Shown piece after piece: positions 6,398 through 14,598 of a DNA stretch of 17,300 nucleotides (positions are counted from its first letter, which is position 1; each line of letters starts with the position of its first letter). The stretch is taken from assembly GCA_017443685.1 (NCBI GenBank), contig JAFSYD010000242.1, positions 1 to 17,300 on the forward strand, given 5' to 3'. The stretch comes from Lachnospiraceae bacterium. GTDB taxonomy: Bacteria; Bacillota; Clostridia; Lachnospirales; Lachnospiraceae. The notes under the pieces are model-generated. The model had not been told where the DNA came from and searched no databases. It saw only the letters and a list, made by a program, of their open reading frames with translations. Made by a program: the position numbers and the translations under genes.

Positions 6398-9300
6398 GGC
6401 AATAATCCTTTTATCTTATCCCAGTCAAGCACATGCAATGCATCTTTGATCGCATCCATCCGCTGCCTGTCTTCATCCGGCAAATGATACTCTTCCAGTG
6501 ATTTTATCACCATCTCTGTTAGATTATAATCCATTTGGTCGACAAATTCCACCATTGACCGGTATGCATCCGATAAAATTTCTTCGGGTACCGGTTCTTT
6601 TTCGGTTTCTTCCTTTGCATCCGCGCCGGAAAGCGGAGCCAATTTCTTATGATAGGCACGGTAATCCGCCAAAAGCCGTCCGGTATTCGCCTGAATATCC
6701 TCGATCCGCCCTTCCTTGCCTGCCATCTCAAGCGCCAGTGCATCTTCCGAAAGAGCCTTTGCGCCCACAAGCCGGGCGGAGCTTTTTAACGCATGCACCT
6801 TGATCGTGTAATTGCCGATGTCCCCATCGTTAAACAGCTGCTCGATCTCATCCGCCTTCTGCGGGATCGTACTGTAGAAGATATCCAGTGCGCCGAGGTA
6901 ATTCTCCTCCGTCGAACAATAGGCAACGCCGCTTGCAACATCCAGACCGTCAATCTCTTTCAGCCAGTCGGGAATCCCCGGGAGCTTTTCCGCGTCCGAA
7001 GGCCCGCCGCCAAAGGCTGCCGCCGCTGATGGAGCGCCTTGCGGCGCGCATGCAAGCGGACTTGCGATCGCCGGGGTCACCTCCGGCATCTCCCATTTCT
7101 CACTGTTGCCCGCGTTCCATTCCTCAAATGCGTCCGTCTTCTGCTCACTGCCGTACCGGTCCGTCTTCTTTTGCGCGGCCTGTGCATCCATGTTTTTCCT
7201 GAAAGCCGAGGACTCGCTTCTTTCTTCTCTGACCGTAGTATCCAGATGGTATTCCCCGCGCGGTCCGAGCCGTGAATAGATGAGACCGAACGTGCCCGGT
7301 CCGAACATACAGGCGCTCGATGCCGAAACCTTCTGCTGGATCACTTTATCGAACTTAACGTGCTTTTCGACTTCCTCTTCGATCTTGTGCAGCGTCGTCA
7401 TCGGAAGACCGGAATATACGATAAACAGCGTGCCCGTATCCATATTGGCCTTATCCATGAAGACGCTGTTCATATAGCGCTTCCACGCATATCCGCGGTT
7501 GCCGAACTTCATACTGCGCGGGCGCATCACGCCGTCCGTGATCGCAACGATCGGATGCAGCATAAACGCCTCGCTCATCGCCATCGCGCGCCGCGGAACG
7601 CGCCCGGAACGCGCCAGGTATTTCATACTGTCCAGGACAAAGCTCGTCTGGACGTTATTCTTCATGATCTCAAGCTCCTGGCGGATCCGTCCGACAGGCT
7701 CTCCGTTCTCAGCAAGCTTTGCCGCGTGCAGCACCATCATACCCATACCGGACGACATATGGCCCGAATCGATGACCGTAACGTTATCGAAGGCCCTGGC
7801 CGCTTCCATTGCCTTACCGAAGGACGCCGCCATTTTCTTACTGGACGTAATATGGACGACCTGCGTCGCGCGCTCCAGATGCTCGGAGAAAAAGCTCTCA
7901 TACGCGGACACCTCCGGCTGGCGCGTCGTTGCGAATTTGCCTGACTTGATCATATAAGAAAGCAGACCGTCCGACTCGATCTCCTTGCCGTCCATAAAAT
8001 ACCCTTCATCCGTAAAAATATTATACGGCAGAACGCCGATCTGCTTTGCCGCTAAAAGCTTCGCCGGCAGATCGCAGACACACTCGGTCGTAACAACGAC
8101 CGCACGCTTTCTGGAATGCGAGAGCACCGGCAATTCGCCGGAGGGCAGGATCGTCTCGTCAAAGCCCTGCGTCACCAGCTCTCTGGGCAGATGCGCAAGC
8201 ATCCCTTCCTCGAGAAGCTCTCCGGTCACGGGCTTTAAGATGCAGTCATCAAAGCCTTCTCTCCGGTACATCTCCATCAGGTCGCTGCCCGCGTTCGCCG
8301 TTAAGACGATGACCGGCGTATCCACGTTCATTCCGCCTTTTTGCGCACGTATCGCGTGAAGGCATTCAATTCCGTCCATCTGCGGCATCAGGTGATCCAT
8401 AAAGATAACATCGTACCTCCGCTCAAGGGTCCGCCGCAGTGCGTCCGCGCCGCTTGTCACCGCTTCCACCTGCACCTTCGTTTCCCGAAGCAGCTTCTCC
8501 GCCACCATCAGATTGACTTCGTTATCATCCACAAGGAGCACCTTTGCTTCCGGCGCCTCAAAGCTCTGCTTATAACGCCTCCGCTCCGCCGGGTCTCTGC
8601 GGCTCAGATTGAACTCCCCAAGCGGCGCATCGTTCGCCACCTGCTGCGGCAGCGTCACAACGAAGGTCGAACCCCTTGTATAGATACTGTTGACCGTGAT
8701 CTGTCCGCCCATCATATCCACGAGCTGCCTTACGATCGCAAGCCCCAGCCCCGTTCCTTCGATATAGCGGACCTGCCCCTCCTCTGCCCGGTGGAACGCG
8801 GAAAACAGGTGCGGGATATTTTCTTTTTTGATGCCGATACCGGTATCCGCGATGGAGTACGACACAACTGCCGTATTATCGGCATTCTTCGTGCACTGGA
8901 TGCTGAGCACCACCGAACCGGCCTCCGTGTATTTGATCGCATTGGTCAGCATATTGATAAGGATCTGCTTGATGCGCACCTCGTCACCGATCAGCTCCGA
9001 AGGCATCGAACTGTCCACTTCAACGGAAAAATACAGTCCCTTGTCCTTCGCCCGGGTCCACACCATGCCGGCCACCTCGGACAGCAGCATATTCACCTTA
9101 TACGGCGCGGCAACGATCGTCATCTTCCCCGACTCGATCCGCGACATATCCAAAATGTCATTCACGAGCGACAGCAGAATGTTGCTCGCGTTCTGGATAT
9201 GCAGAGAATTTTCCGCAACCTCCGTCGAAAGCTCCTCTCTGAGGTTCATCTCGTTTAATCCGATGATCGTATTGATCGGCGTCCGGATCTCATGGCTCAT

Positions 9301-9927
9301 CGAGGAAAAGAAGCGGTTCTGCGCACGGTTTAAGTCAACGATCTCCTGCCGCTGCTGTTTGGCGTGCTCGCTCTTCTGCATATACGCGTAATGAACGAAC
9401 TCAAACATCGCGCAGATCATGACCGAAAGCAAAAGCAGCGATGTAAAGGAATCCAGATAGGCGATCTTTTTGCTGTGCTCACTCACCATCCACGGATAAT
9501 GGTACCCAAGCTCATAGCAGAGCACCAGCATAACGGTTGCCAGCACATAAAACACGCGGCGTTCCCGCCCTTCCATGAGCGTGCAGATCAGCACATAACA
9601 GAAAATGAACCAGATTGGCCCGCCACCGTACACCCCGCCGCCGAAAAAGCCGATCGGAACCACGAAAAGCAGCATGATCATAATGACAAGGCGCATCCCG
9701 ACCATCACTTTATGGAATTTAAAAGACAGGACCGCAACGAACAGCAGCATGAAAAACCCGCCGAACAGCGTGACAAGCGTCCGCTCATCCTCCCCGATAA
9801 TGGCAGCAACCACCCCCACCAGAAGCAGCGTCGTAAGTCCCACCGTAAGCATCAGGCGGAACAGGCGCTCCTTTGAACTGACCCTGGTATCCTTGATCGC
9901 CGCAATCCAATTCTTCAGCCGGTTCAC
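6394..9927 (-). CDS. Membrane hybrid histidine kinase with receiver, embedded DegV (fatty-acid-binding) domain and HPt
   Basis: At 1177 residues this is the largest protein in the window. The N-terminus has about six hydrophobic segments between residues 24 and 180 and no large external domain. A HisKA dimerisation domain follows, with H212 in SHEIRTP. The ATPase domain has the N box at N325-N329, DTGIGI at 361-366 and GTGLGL at 391-396. A receiver (462-580) has D467/D468, phospho-acceptor D511, T543 and K565. Residues 608-887 then match the DegV fold: a TTRQP motif at 667-671, ITSSKKM at 693-699, IDSGHMSSGMG at 719-729, LARSGR at 771-776, MLHPIVAITDG at 789-799 and GPGTFG at 876-881. After an Ala/Gly/Pro linker comes an HPt domain (about 995-1100) with H1045 in HALKSSARLVGA, then a helical tail (1113-1177). 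It is co-transcribed with the upstream kinase and downstream regulator. The GTG start is supported by AGGAGG. Confidence 0.93.
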   Translation of the reverse strand: MNRLKNWIAAIKDTRVSSKERLFRLMLTVGLTTLLLVGVVAAIIGEDERTLVTLFGGFFMLLFVAVLSFKFHKVMVGMRLVIMIMLLFVVPIGFFGGGVYGGGPIWFIFCYVLICTLMEGRERRVFYVLATVMLVLCYELGYHYPWMVSEHSKKIAYLDSFTSLLLLSVMICAMFEFVHYAYMQKSEHAKQQRQEIVDLNRAQNRFFSSMSHEIRTPINTIIGLNEMNLREELSTEVAENSLHIQNASNILLSLVNDILDMSRIESGKMTIVAAPYKVNMLLSEVAGMVWTRAKDKGLYFSVEVDSSMPSELIGDEVRIKQILINMLTNAIKYTEAGSVVLSIQCTKNADNTAVVSYSIADTGIGIKKENIPHLFSAFHRAEEGQVRYIEGTGLGLAIVRQLVDMMGGQITVNSIYTRGSTFVVTLPQQVANDAPLGEFNLSRRDPAERRRYKQSFEAPEAKVLLVDDNEVNLMVAEKLLRETKVQVEAVTSGADALRRTLERRYDVIFMDHLMPQMDGIECLHAIRAQKGGMNVDTPVIVLTANAGSDLMEMYRREGFDDCILKPVTGELLEEGMLAHLPRELVTQGFDETILPSGELPVLSHSRKRAVVVTTECVCDLPAKLLAAKQIGVLPYNIFTDEGYFMDGKEIESDGLLSYMIKSGKFATTRQPEVSAYESFFSEHLERATQVVHITSSKKMAASFGKAMEAARAFDNVTVIDSGHMSSGMGMMVLHAAKLAENGEPVGRIRQELEIMKNNVQTSFVLDSMKYLARSGRVPRRAMAMSEAFMLHPIVAITDGVMRPRSMKFGNRGYAWKRYMNSVFMDKANMDTGTLFIVYSGLPMTTLHKIEEEVEKHVKFDKVIQQKVSASSACMFGPGTFGLIYSRLGPRGEYHLDTTVREERSESSAFRKNMDAQAAQKKTDRYGSEQKTDAFEEWNAGNSEKWEMPEVTPAIASPLACAPQGAPSAAAAFGGGPSDAEKLPGIPDWLKEIDGLDVASGVAYCSTEENYLGALDIFYSTIPQKADEIEQLFNDGDIGNYTIKVHALKSSARLVGAKALSEDALALEMAGKEGRIEDIQANTGRLLADYRAYHKKLAPLSGADAKEETEKEPVPEEILSDAYRSMVEFVDQMDYNLTEMVIKSLEEYHLPDEDRQRMDAIKDALHVLDWDKIKGLLP
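6406..6410 (-). promoter_or_regulatory. Shine-Dalgarno that fixes the GTG start of the two-receiver regulator
   Basis: AAGGA on the minus strand lies eight bases before the GTG at 6397 and is part of the last codons of the DegV-kinase. It favours the GTG start overlapping the upstream TGA over the later ATG codons. Confidence 0.6.
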
Positions 9928-12293
9928 GACGCACCTCCTAACTCCTCAAGCAGGGCCTTTGTTTTCCCAACGGCCGAACTCACGTCAAACATTTTGATGT
10001 CGTCGCCGATGGCGCGCAGCTTCGCGCGTGCGCCCTCATCCAGCGCATAGCGGGTATCCAGCGTGATCAAAAGCTCCGCGGCCCGCACCGCTTCATATGC
10101 GGAAAGGTAATCCAGAAGCTGCTTTAAGCCCTGTGCAAACGACTCCGTCGGCATATCTTCATCTGCCGGCCCTGCCGGCTCATAGCTGCTGCTTTCCTGT
10201 GCAATCTGCGCAGCCTGCAGGTTCACCTGCATATCGTCGAAGACGACCATGCTCGCGGGAAGCACCTTCTTTAAGATCCGCTCCAGTTCCGAGGATTCGA
10301 TCGGCTTCGGCAGGAATTCATCAAAGCCTTCCGACAGGAACATCTCACGCGCACCGCTGACCGCGTTGGCCGTTAAGGCGACGATCGGCGGCTGGACATC
10401 CAGAGGCAGCCGGCGGATATGATGCACCGTTTCGACGCCGTCCATTTCCGGCATCATATGATCCATGAAGATGATGTCGAAGGTTTTATTTTTGCACATC
10501 TCGATCGCTTCGAGTCCGCTTGACGCCGACTCGACCGAAATCTGGTATTCTTTGAAAATGCCCCGTGCAACGACAATGTTCATCACCTCGTCGTCGACCA
10601 CAAGCGCCCGCGCTCCCGGACAGTACATCCGCTTGCCCATCAGGGAATCATCCCGTTCCTCGTCCGTCTGCGCATTTAAAACGGATACGATCGGGAATCC
10701 GGATAACGGCTTCCGTAATACGCGGATATTGCTGTTCTCCGTCGGCGCGACGCCTTCGGGCGCCGCTACGATCACGCTGACCGTCTTGCTAAGCTCGTTG
10801 AAGAACTGTGCATCCGCCTCGTATTCGTCCCAACCGGTCAAAAGGTGCGACAGCTGCTCGTGCTCTGCCAGGCGCTTTAACTCGTTGATATTCGTCACAC
10901 GGTGAACCGGGATACGGAAGCCCTGCACCATACTGGCGATCATATCCCCGTAGTAATCCCATACCTGGAGATTCGCGTAAAACGCCGGGCGCAGATAGCA
11001 GCAGACATTCAGACTTTCGGGATGATCGAGCACCATGCACGGCGCTTCATCCGCGACCTTCTGCGGGATGGATATCCGTACGGTCGTCCCGATGTCCTTC
11101 GTGCTTGCGATCTGCATAAAGCCGTCCATCGCGTTCGTAAGCCCCGATACGATCGAAAGCCCGAGCCCCAGACCGCCGGCTGCACGGTTCCGGCCGGAAT
11201 CCGTCTGATAAAAATGCTCCGTGATCCGTTCGAGATCGTCCGCATCAATACCGATACCGGTATCGTTCACCTCAATGTACAGATTAACGCCGTATTGCTT
11301 TTTTATGGTCTCAATACGAACACGGGCGCCTCCTGCCTTGGTAAATTTGATCGCATTCTCCAGAAGGTGCCGGATGATCTTCTTGAGCTTCCTGCTGTCG
11401 CCCAAAAGCTTGGTCGGCGCTTTTACATCCACATCAAATATGATCTCGATCTCGGGATACACGCCCGCAAGCTTAAGATCCGCGAGGATATCGCTGACAA
11501 CAGAGGAGAGCATATAGGCATCCTCACTGATAACGATCTTGCCGGTATTGATCTCGGTATGATCCAGAATATCCCCGATCTGATCGAACAGCCGGTGTCC
11601 CGCTTCCTGGATCGAAATGAGGCCCAGCTTCGTCTTCGGGGAAATATCACTTTTTAAGAGAACGGAAGAAATACCGGTTACCGCATTGATCGGCGTACGC
11701 AGCTCATGCGAAACGTTCGTCAGAAAATCCTCGGTCCGCCGGTTGACATCCACCAGCGACTGCAGCTGCTCACCAAACTGCCGCTCGTCCCGGCGGCGCA
11801 TGCTGATGGACCGCTGGGAAACGAAGCCCGCGATCAGCACAACAAAGAAATGCAAAAAAATACGCGTCAGATTAAAGGTATCGATCGTAGCGTTTTCCCC
11901 GTGGACAAAGATGATATCATACAGCGCCGTAAGGAAATACACGCCAACCGCAAGATAGGTATGACCGATCACACCCGTCATCATGTAAATGAAGATCACA
12001 AGCAGGATCACGGGCGTCAGGTCATAAAAGCTCTCGTCATGGATGCCGTAATAGAAAAAGGTAAGCATCTGGACGATCTCATAGATCCAAAGCCTGTATT
12101 CCGGCATCATCTGCTGCGTCAAATGCAGCCCCCAGCAGGCAGCGACGCCGATCAGCCCCATCGGCAGCGCCCATGGCTCCCAGCCAAGGTAGAGCGCTTC
12201 CGCCGCCAATATCAGCATAAACGCCGTGTGACCGAACAAAATGATCAGATGAATGGCACGTACATTGTCATTTGGAAAACCGTGGTTGCTCAT
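9924..12293 (-). CDS. Membrane hybrid histidine kinase (HisKA-HATPase-pseudoREC-REC)
   Basis: The 789-residue protein has about six hydrophobic segments (roughly 13-35, 43-60, 70-83, 93-110, 112-131 and 143-160), then HisKA with H196 in SHELRTP. The ATPase domain has N313, DTGIGI at 344-349 and GLGLGLS at 374-380. Residues 428-540 have receiver-like strand/helix spacing and end VLRKPLSGFPIVSVLN, but lack the acidic pair and phospho-Asp, so this is a pseudo-receiver. A true receiver (560-680) follows, with D567/D568, D611, T641 and K663. The last 70 residues are a helical bundle resembling the tail of the neighbouring kinase, without a phosphorylatable His motif. It therefore needs an HPt from elsewhere, and the next gene supplies one. 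The ATG has AAGGGA eight bases upstream and lies 20 bases after the cyclase gene. The signal is unknown: the membrane part has no visible ligand domain. Confidence 0.93.
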   Translation of the reverse strand: MSNHGFPNDNVRAIHLIILFGHTAFMLILAAEALYLGWEPWALPMGLIGVAACWGLHLTQQMMPEYRLWIYEIVQMLTFFYYGIHDESFYDLTPVILLVIFIYMMTGVIGHTYLAVGVYFLTALYDIIFVHGENATIDTFNLTRIFLHFFVVLIAGFVSQRSISMRRRDERQFGEQLQSLVDVNRRTEDFLTNVSHELRTPINAVTGISSVLLKSDISPKTKLGLISIQEAGHRLFDQIGDILDHTEINTGKIVISEDAYMLSSVVSDILADLKLAGVYPEIEIIFDVDVKAPTKLLGDSRKLKKIIRHLLENAIKFTKAGGARVRIETIKKQYGVNLYIEVNDTGIGIDADDLERITEHFYQTDSGRNRAAGGLGLGLSIVSGLTNAMDGFMQIASTKDIGTTVRISIPQKVADEAPCMVLDHPESLNVCCYLRPAFYANLQVWDYYGDMIASMVQGFRIPVHRVTNINELKRLAEHEQLSHLLTGWDEYEADAQFFNELSKTVSVIVAAPEGVAPTENSNIRVLRKPLSGFPIVSVLNAQTDEERDDSLMGKRMYCPGARALVVDDEVMNIVVARGIFKEYQISVESASSGLEAIEMCKNKTFDIIFMDHMMPEMDGVETVHHIRRLPLDVQPPIVALTANAVSGAREMFLSEGFDEFLPKPIESSELERILKKVLPASMVVFDDMQVNLQAAQIAQESSSYEPAGPADEDMPTESFAQGLKQLLDYLSAYEAVRAAELLITLDTRYALDEGARAKLRAIGDDIKMFDVSSAVGKTKALLEELGGAS
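9934..9939 (-). promoter_or_regulatory. Shine-Dalgarno that fixes the GTG start of the DegV-kinase
   Basis: AGGAGG (minus strand) is encoded by the Leu-Gly-Gly codons near the end of the upstream kinase and sits six bases before the GTG at 9927. It supports the GTG start and coupling of translation between the two kinases. Confidence 0.75.
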
Positions 12294-12313
12294 TTCTTTC
12301 GTCCCTTATCCGA

Positions 12314-13678
12314 TTAGAGGATCTCTATCTCATACTCCACATCACAGCCGTACGTATCGCCCGCATGGTGCCAGTTCTTCACCATACGCGCGGCTACCGT
12401 CTCTCCGTACTGGATATCCGTATGCAAAAGAAGCACCATGCACTGATTCGCGCTGCTTTTCGCCACTGCATCACTCGAACGCAGCGACGCGGCAACGATC
12501 TTGCAGAACCGGTCCGTCGCCGCGGCAGCCTGCTCCTGTGGTCCGCTGATCGTAAACAGAATGAACGCTGTGCGGATCGTGTAATTCCGGTTCAGCCGGA
12601 CCAGCAGCCGGTATACAAGCCGGAACTGCTCGAAGGACAGCACTAAAGCCTCGGGCGCACCCTCCCGCTCTTCTAAGATCGCCATCGCGTGCGAACTTCC
12701 GCTTGCGGCAAAACCGACATTCGGACGGCGCGATTCCCAGTAAAACGCGCAGCCGTGCTTTCCGCTCCGCTTCACCGAATACAGCGCCTCGTCCGCCTTC
12801 TTATACAAGGTAAGAAAATCCCTGCCTTCGTCAGGGCATACGACCGCTCCGATGGAAGCACCGAGGGGAACCGTAAGATCGTCTCCTAAAAAGTCTTTTG
12901 CAAAAGCAACGATCTCGTCATTGATGTAGCGGGATTTCTCGTTGATCACCGATTCGTCCTTCATATTCTCGCAGAACGCGACGAATTCGTCTCCCCCCAT
13001 CCTGCCCGCAAGATCCGTCGTGCGGATCGCGGAACGGATGATCTCGGCGAACCGGATCAGGATCCTGTCTCCCGCGTTGTGTCCGTATATATCGTTGATC
13101 AGCTTGAAGCTGTCAAGGTCGATCATCATCAGAATGCCGCCCACTTCCCTGCAGCGCTGACTGATCGCCTCCTGTGCGGAAACCTTATTCAAAAGCCCCG
13201 TCATCTGATCCGTTTCGGCTGCGATCGACAGATTGCGGATCTGCTCATGCTGCATGATGATCTCGTTCGTCTTCCGCTCCACCTCACTGGCCAGATCGCT
13301 CCGAAGCCGTGCCAGCTCGATCGTATGCTTGACGCGCAGCAGAAGGATCTCGGGAACGAACGGCTTCTTGATAAAATCCTCCGCTCCGGCGGCAAGCCCC
13401 TTTGCCTCGGTACCGATATCCTCGTCGCCGGTCAGAAAGATCACGGGCAGCCCGTCCAGCGCATCCTGCGCACGGATCGCCGCCAGGGTCGCAAACCCGT
13501 CCAGCTCGGGCATATGCACGTCAAGAAGAACCAGATCCGGACGGTTATGGTTCAAAAAGAGCAGAAGCTCCTTACCCGAGCGAAAAGCACTTACTTTTAA
13601 CTGTTCTTTATAAAGGATATGACTTGCAACTGTCAGATTTGCAACATCGTCATCGACGATCGCCACCCAGTTACCCAT
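12314..13678 (-). CDS. Response-regulator diguanylate cyclase (REC-GGDEF plus degenerate second GGDEF)
   Basis: Translation from the ATG at 13678 (GGGGGAA six bases upstream) gives 454 residues; an upstream in-frame ATG ten codons earlier overlaps this Shine-Dalgarno and the leader, and is less likely. The receiver (1-122) has D9-D11, phospho-acceptor D53, T83 and K105. A helical coupling segment (about 122-150) leads to a GGDEF domain (150-315) with the intact motif GGDEF at 228-232 and a correctly spaced inhibitory site RTTD at 219-222. It should make c-di-GMP from two GTP and be product-inhibited. Residues 342-454 look like a second, degenerate GGDEF fold: LRSSDAVAKS at 399-408 is followed by ANQ where the active motif would be. 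It is the first gene of the phosphorelay operon, which suggests the adjacent kinases control c-di-GMP synthesis. Confidence 0.93.
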   Translation of the reverse strand: MGNWVAIVDDDVANLTVASHILYKEQLKVSAFRSGKELLLFLNHNRPDLVLLDVHMPELDGFATLAAIRAQDALDGLPVIFLTGDEDIGTEAKGLAAGAEDFIKKPFVPEILLLRVKHTIELARLRSDLASEVERKTNEIIMQHEQIRNLSIAAETDQMTGLLNKVSAQEAISQRCREVGGILMMIDLDSFKLINDIYGHNAGDRILIRFAEIIRSAIRTTDLAGRMGGDEFVAFCENMKDESVINEKSRYINDEIVAFAKDFLGDDLTVPLGASIGAVVCPDEGRDFLTLYKKADEALYSVKRSGKHGCAFYWESRRPNVGFAASGSSHAMAILEEREGAPEALVLSFEQFRLVYRLLVRLNRNYTIRTAFILFTISGPQEQAAAATDRFCKIVAASLRSSDAVAKSSANQCMVLLLHTDIQYGETVAARMVKNWHHAGDTYGCDVEYEIEIL

Positions 13679-13691
13679 GAAATTCCCCCAC

Positions 13692-13709
13692 AATGCGCAT
13701 TTGTACAAA
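13692..13709. repeat. Two abutting short palindromes in the leader of the phosphorelay operon
   Basis: AATGCGCATT (13692-13701) and TTTGTACAAA (13700-13709) are perfect ten-base palindromes overlapping by two bases. They lie at about +3 to +20 from the predicted transcription start, upstream of the ribosome site. They could be an operator just past the promoter; a chance origin is not excluded. Confidence 0.4.
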
Positions 13710-13718
13710 CACTTTTAG

Positions 13719-13747
13719 ATTTTAACACCGTTTATGCACTTTGTCGA
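13719..13747 (-). promoter_or_regulatory. Predicted sigma-A-type promoter of the phosphorelay operon
   Basis: On the minus strand, TCGACA (-35, plus 13742-13747) and TAAAAT (-10, plus 13719-13724) are each one base from consensus and separated by exactly 17 bases. The predicted start near 13712 leaves a leader of about 34 bases before the ATG at 13678. The -35 lies inside the inverted repeat at 13727-13763. Confidence 0.7.
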
Positions 13748-13763
13748 GGTAAAGTGAAACGGT
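13727..13763. repeat. Long inverted repeat between the yihY stop codon and the next promoter
   Basis: Arms ACCGTTT (13727-13733) plus CACTTT (13737-13742) pair with AAAGTG (13751-13756) plus AAACGGT (13757-13763): 13 base pairs with one three-base bulge and an eight-base loop. It begins two bases after the TAG of the YihY gene, where a terminator would be expected. On the minus strand it is followed by GTTAAAATC rather than a T run, so it would be a weak intrinsic terminator. It also encloses the -35 of the next operon. Confidence 0.55.
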
Positions 13764-13764
13764 T

Positions 13765-14598
13765 CTATCGCTTTTTTTGATTTTTTGAAAAAATGACATT
13801 GATATAACCGCCGATCAGCAGAATGTAAAAACAGCCGTACATCCAAAGCATAAAGATCACGATGGCCGCAAGGCTGCCGTAATAGGTGCTGTAAATGCTG
13901 CCGTGACTCATCGCGATCGTGAAAAATTTTGAAAAAACCATCCATCCGACCATCGCAAAGATCGTTCCCGGGAACTGCTGCACAAGCACCTGGTTCTTCG
14001 CCGGAACATAGGTGTACATCAGCAGAAAAAGGATGACCGACAGCGCGATGATCACGAACAAACGCATACCCATGATATGCGTCATCAGCCGCTCGGTCTG
14101 CGGGAACTGCTCGGCAATAAAGGTGGCAAGCATTTCACCGAACACGCCAAGCAGAAGGGATATGATGATAAACCCCATCAACAGCACCATATAGGTCACC
14201 GCGACAAAAGCGATCCGGGGATAACTGCGGTGCTCTTTGATCCCGTACACCACATTCAGCCCCTGCATCAGCGCGATCATCCCCTTGCCCGAGGCGTAGA
14301 GGATCGCCAGAAGGGAGAGGGAGAACACCGTCCCGCTGCTCGCAAACGCGTCTTCAATGATGCTTCGCACAATACCGTCCACAATATCCGGCGTATGGGA
14401 GACCACGAACTCGACGAACATCTCCTTATCAATGCCGGTCGGCGGCAGCAGCGTGGACAGCAGAATGCAGAACGGGATCAGAGATATGAAAAAAAAGAAC
14501 GCGGTGCTGGATGCGAAATTCCCGACCTTTTTCTCCGAAAAATCCGCGATCAGGCGCACCATCGATATTAAAATGCTCTGTCGTTTCTGACGTGTCAT
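13765..14598 (-). CDS. YihY/virulence factor BrkB family integral membrane protein
   Basis: The 277-residue protein is an inner-membrane protein with about six hydrophobic segments (roughly 31-51, 90-113, 129-152, 178-200, 211-231 and 243-268). It carries the family signature YGSLAAIVIFMLWMYGCFYI with GGYIN at 240-267, and the early conserved segment ASSTAFFFFISLIPF. Family members were once labelled ribonuclease BN, but that activity belongs to a different protein and none is suggested here; the family's function is still poorly defined. Its ATG overlaps the TGA of recD2 (ATGA), so the two are translationally coupled. GGAG lies within the recD2 end, eight bases before the start. It ends in TAG. 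Confidence 0.9.
   Translation of the reverse strand: MTRQKRQSILISMVRLIADFSEKKVGNFASSTAFFFFISLIPFCILLSTLLPPTGIDKEMFVEFVVSHTPDIVDGIVRSIIEDAFASSGTVFSLSLLAILYASGKGMIALMQGLNVVYGIKEHRSYPRIAFVAVTYMVLLMGFIIISLLLGVFGEMLATFIAEQFPQTERLMTHIMGMRLFVIIALSVILFLLMYTYVPAKNQVLVQQFPGTIFAMVGWMVFSKFFTIAMSHGSIYSTYYGSLAAIVIFMLWMYGCFYILLIGGYINVIFSKNQKKR

Noticed and set aside
8341..9258. 305-codon plus-strand open frame
   Set aside because: It lies antisense to the kinase and receiver part of the DegV-kinase, which has unmistakable motifs; the plus frame has no recognisable domain.
13765..14598. Ribonuclease BN annotation for the YihY protein
   Set aside because: The protein is a polytopic membrane protein of the BrkB family; the RNase BN label is a historical misassignment.
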